Source: JAHRAW01 sp965212085
GTDB lineage: Bacteria; Pseudomonadota; Gammaproteobacteria; Arenicellales; Poriferihabitantaceae
NCBI GenBank assembly: GCA_965212085.1
Contig: OZ243042.1
Span: 1,426,001 to 1,490,000, forward strand
Direction: 5' to 3'
Length of the DNA stretch: 64,000 nucleotides
A model generated the notes under the pieces. It was not told the origin of the DNA and ran no database searches. It saw only the letters and a program-made list of their open reading frames with translations. Position numbers and translations under genes: made by a program. Each line of letters opens with the position of its first letter. The stretch's first letter is position 1. Below are positions 61,727 through 64,000 of this stretch, one piece after another.

Positions 61727-62893
61727 TCACCCCGCTAACGCCGCCCGAAAGTCCGCCAGCAAATCTTCCCGCCCCTCAATCCCCAGCGCGACGCGCACCA
61801 AACCGTCGCCGATGCCGAGGTCGCGGCGTTCATCCGAAGTCAGGCCGACGTGCGAGGTTTCCGCCGGCAGGGTCACCAGCGTTTCAACCCCGCCGAGGCT
61901 CACCGCTTCAACGCCGAGTTGCAGGCGCGCCATCACGCGCCGCGCGCCGCCCACGCCGTCTTTGTGATCGAAACTCAGCACGCCGCCGAAGCCGCTGAAC
62001 AATGATTCGGCGCGCGCCGAGGTGGGGTGGTCGGCGAGGCCCGCGTAGTACACCGTGGCCACCGCCGGGTGGTCGCGCAACAGTTGCGCGAGCGCCAGCG
62101 CGTTTTGGTTTTGTTGGCGCATGCGCAGGGGCAGGGTTTTGATGCCGCGGTTGAGCAGGAAGCAGGCGTGGGGATCCAGGGTCGCGCCGAGGTGGTCGAG
62201 TTTGTGCTTGATCGCGTTCACTCGTTCGGCGCCGCCGGCCACCACGCCGGCGACGATGTCGGAATGTCCGTTGAGGTATTTGGTGGCGCTGTGCAGCACC
62301 AGGTCAAAGCCGAGTTCAATGGGGCAAAAGTTGACCGGCGTGGCGAGGGTGTTGTCAATCAGCGTTACCAGATTTTCAGCGCCGGCGAACGCCGTTACCG
62401 CCGCCAGATCGCCCACCTCAAGCAGCGGGTTGGTCATGCTCTCAACATAAAACGCCCGCGTGTTCGGCCTGCGCTTCGCCGCCCAGCAATCGCTGTCGTT
62501 CAGGTCAACGAAATCAACCGCAATGCCGAAGTCCGGCAACTCGCGGGTCATGAAAGTGTGGGTGCCGCCGTACAACCCGCTTTGCGCGAGCAGGTGATCG
62601 CCGCTTTTCAAAACGCTCAGCAACGCCGTGGAGATGGCGCTCATGCCGCTCGCGGTTACCAGCGCGCTTTCGCTTCCTTCAAGGGCCGCAAGTTTTGCGT
62701 GCAGCGCGAGATGATTGGGGGAATTGTTGAGGCGCAGATAACGCAGGTCGTGATAGTCCGACGCATCGCCGGACACGTAAGTGGAAGTCTGAAAAATCGG
62801 CGGCGTGATGGCGCCCTCCACCCGCGGACGCGGTTCGCCGGCGTGCACCACGCGGGTTTCGAGGGAACGGGAATGGTTTGCCATTGGTTTCAA
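61727..62893 (-). CDS. Cys/Met metabolism PLP-dependent enzyme (trans-sulfuration)
   Basis: A 388-residue enzyme of the cystathionine γ-synthase/β-lyase/γ-lyase superfamily. It shows ITPPIFQTSTYVSG, ALEGSESALVTASGMSAISTALLS, SGLYGGTHTFM, LVTLIDNTLATPVNFCPIELG, the PLP-lysine motif VLHSATKYLNGHSDIVAGVV, and the C-terminal VSLGGVETLVTLPAETSH with GLVRVALGIEG. Which substrate it uses (cystathionine, homoserine esters or methionine) cannot be told from sequence. ATG at 62893 or 62884 may be used. It heads a minus-strand run with the two small membrane genes and the DUF2797 gene. Confidence 0.88.
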   Translation of the reverse strand: MKPMANHSRSLETRVVHAGEPRPRVEGAITPPIFQTSTYVSGDASDYHDLRYLRLNNSPNHLALHAKLAALEGSESALVTASGMSAISTALLSVLKSGDHLLAQSGLYGGTHTFMTRELPDFGIAVDFVDLNDSDCWAAKRRPNTRAFYVESMTNPLLEVGDLAAVTAFAGAENLVTLIDNTLATPVNFCPIELGFDLVLHSATKYLNGHSDIVAGVVAGGAERVNAIKHKLDHLGATLDPHACFLLNRGIKTLPLRMRQQNQNALALAQLLRDHPAVATVYYAGLADHPTSARAESLFSGFGGVLSFDHKDGVGGARRVMARLQLGVEAVSLGGVETLVTLPAETSHVGLTSDERRDLGIGDGLVRVALGIEGREDLLADFRAALAG

Positions 62894-62929
62894 ACTGCTG
62901 GTTGTGTTGCGTGGGATTATACTTTAATG

Positions 62930-63112
62930 TTGGCGGGGACAGGTCGCGACCTGTCCCTACTACCCGCAAATGCGGGAATGACACCGAGGAACGTGGCAAC
63001 CACTCCGCCGTCATTCCCGATCGTTAGTGTCCGTTGCCGCGCAAGCGGCTTACGGACACTTGCGTACTCGGGAATCCAGCGGCCAACCGGCGGCGTTAGC
63101 CGCTGACACCAT
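62930..63112 (-). repeat. Composite repeat block 9
   Basis: Module D (GGACAGGTCGCGACCTGTCC, 62938-62957), the ATGCGGGAATGACACCGAGG unit, and module C (AGTGTCCGTTGCCGC...GCTTACGGACACTTGCG, 63026-63067), ending in GGAATCCAGCGGCCAACCGG. It occupies the gap between two divergent genes. Confidence 0.85.
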
Positions 63113-63135
63113 TTCCGGTGTATGATTCCGGCACA

Positions 63136-64000
63136 ATGAACCCAAACTTCTCCCTCCGAACCCGCAACAACAACGGCGGCACACCCCTGCTCAAAGACTG
63201 GGGCGCGAACTGCGACTACGGCGTCCTGCGCGACGTGTTGCTGGGGCCGGTCGATCACTACCAATGGCTGAAAACCAGTTCGGTGTCGAAAAAAAGCATC
63301 CGCCGCAACCTCGTCTATGACCACGCCACCGCCACAGCCCAGCACGCCGAAATGGTATCCGCCTACCAGTCCGCCGGCGTCACCTGTCACTTCCACGCCG
63401 CGGATCCGGCGTTGCCCTATCAGGTGTTTGCGCGGGACTCGTCGGCGATGACGCCTTACGGTGCCATCATCACTAACATGGCGCACTGGTGGCGGCGCGG
63501 CGAAAATTTCCGCGCCATCGAAACATTTGCGCGCCTCGGCATTCCCGTCTACGACTACGTGACCGCCGGGCATTTCGAAGGCGGCGACTTCAACGTCATC
63601 GAACCGGGCGTCGTGCTGATCGGCTGGGAAGGGGACGAAGGCCGCAGCCAGCAACAAGGCGCGTTGCAACTGCAAGGATGGTTCGAAGCCGAAGGCTGGG
63701 AAGTGATGCTCGCCGACATTGACCCGTTCTATGTTCACATCGATCTCATGGTGGTGATGCTGGCCCCCAAACTCGCCGCCGTGTGCCTCGAGTCCACCGA
63801 CCCGGAAGTGGTGGCGTGGCTCAAGTCCAAACAGATCGAACTGGTGGCGGTGCCGTTTCAGGACACCCTGGACCTCGGCTGCAACGTCGTGGCGCTGGGC
63901 AACGACCGCATCCTGCTGCCGCAAAAAAGCAAGGTACTGAAAGAAAAAGCTCGCGCCCTGGGGCTTGAAGTGTACGACCCGGACGTGTCCATGATCACGC
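63136..64000 (+). CDS. Guanidino-group-modifying enzyme (amidinotransferase/dimethylargininase-like), 3' end cut
   Basis: 288 residues are visible and the frame is open at the window end. Superfamily features are VFARDSSAMTPYGAIITNMA, YVTAGHFEGGDFNVIEPGVVLIGW (the EGGD motif), the histidine in DPFYVHIDLMVVML, and an active-site cysteine candidate in LDLGCNVVALGNDRILLP. This family includes arginine deiminase, dimethylargininase and arginine:glycine amidinotransferase. The exact activity is undetermined. The start MNPNFSLRTRNNNGG is the first ATG. Confidence 0.8.
   Translation, partial: MNPNFSLRTRNNNGGTPLLKDWGANCDYGVLRDVLLGPVDHYQWLKTSSVSKKSIRRNLVYDHATATAQHAEMVSAYQSAGVTCHFHAADPALPYQVFARDSSAMTPYGAIITNMAHWWRRGENFRAIETFARLGIPVYDYVTAGHFEGGDFNVIEPGVVLIGWEGDEGRSQQQGALQLQGWFEAEGWEVMLADIDPFYVHIDLMVVMLAPKLAAVCLESTDPEVVAWLKSKQIELVAVPFQDTLDLGCNVVALGNDRILLPQKSKVLKEKARALGLEVYDPDVSMIT

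Overview
The window looks like a contiguous piece of a G+C-rich gammaproteobacterial chromosome. The evidence is the paired fabA/fabB, coq7 and ubiA for ubiquinone, rppH, tldD/pmbA, dprA-smg-topoisomerase, hup-ppiD, and the block tRNA-Thr/Tyr/Gly/Thr-tuf-tRNA-Trp-secE-nusG-rplKAJL-rpoBC. RpoC also carries an SI3-type insertion, typical of proteobacteria. The exact lineage cannot be resolved by eye. The window is cut inside a creatinase gene on the left and inside a guanidino-group-modifying enzyme gene on the right.

Layout: 1-9 kb holds creatinase, threonine aldolase, an R. etli-type asparaginase, proS, a cold-shock protein, moeA/moaC and a CPA2 antiporter. 9-16 kb holds a lysine-rich histone-H1-like protein, fabA-fabB-ctaA, HU, two tRNAs and ppiD. 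17-20.3 kb is one large surface autotransporter whose well-placed start codon is separated from the main frame by a 16-C tract. 20.7-28.7 kb holds pyrC, priA, a NUDIX hydrolase, ubiA, recG and ridA, all on the minus strand. 29-44 kb is the translation/transcription super-operon. 44-53 kb holds topB-smg-dprA diverging from a nitrilase-like gene, tldD and pmbA. 53-60 kb holds rppH, a LysR regulator and coq7 diverging from the glycolate oxidase genes glcDEF and a thioredoxin-like ferredoxin. 60-64 kb holds a candidate small RNA, a DUF2797 gene, two tiny membrane-protein genes, a trans-sulfuration enzyme and the truncated guanidino enzyme.

The space between operons is largely filled by a family of composite palindromic repeats in modules that recur in both orientations. 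One set lies in frame inside the autotransporter gene.

The most notable observations are: (1) a group I intron splitting tRNA-Thr(UGU) exactly after the anticodon; (2) the poly-C phase-switch arrangement of the autotransporter; (3) a roughly 90-residue coiled-coil inserted between the two halves of the RpoC SI3 domain, in a segment of lower G+C; (4) three conserved genes (secE, ctaA, recG) with no ATG, GTG or TTG at the expected start; (5) a compact small-RNA gene with its own promoter, an anti-Shine-Dalgarno loop and a terminator; (6) a cluster of DnaA boxes beside priA; and (7) short microsatellite-like expansions in the loops of several conserved enzymes.
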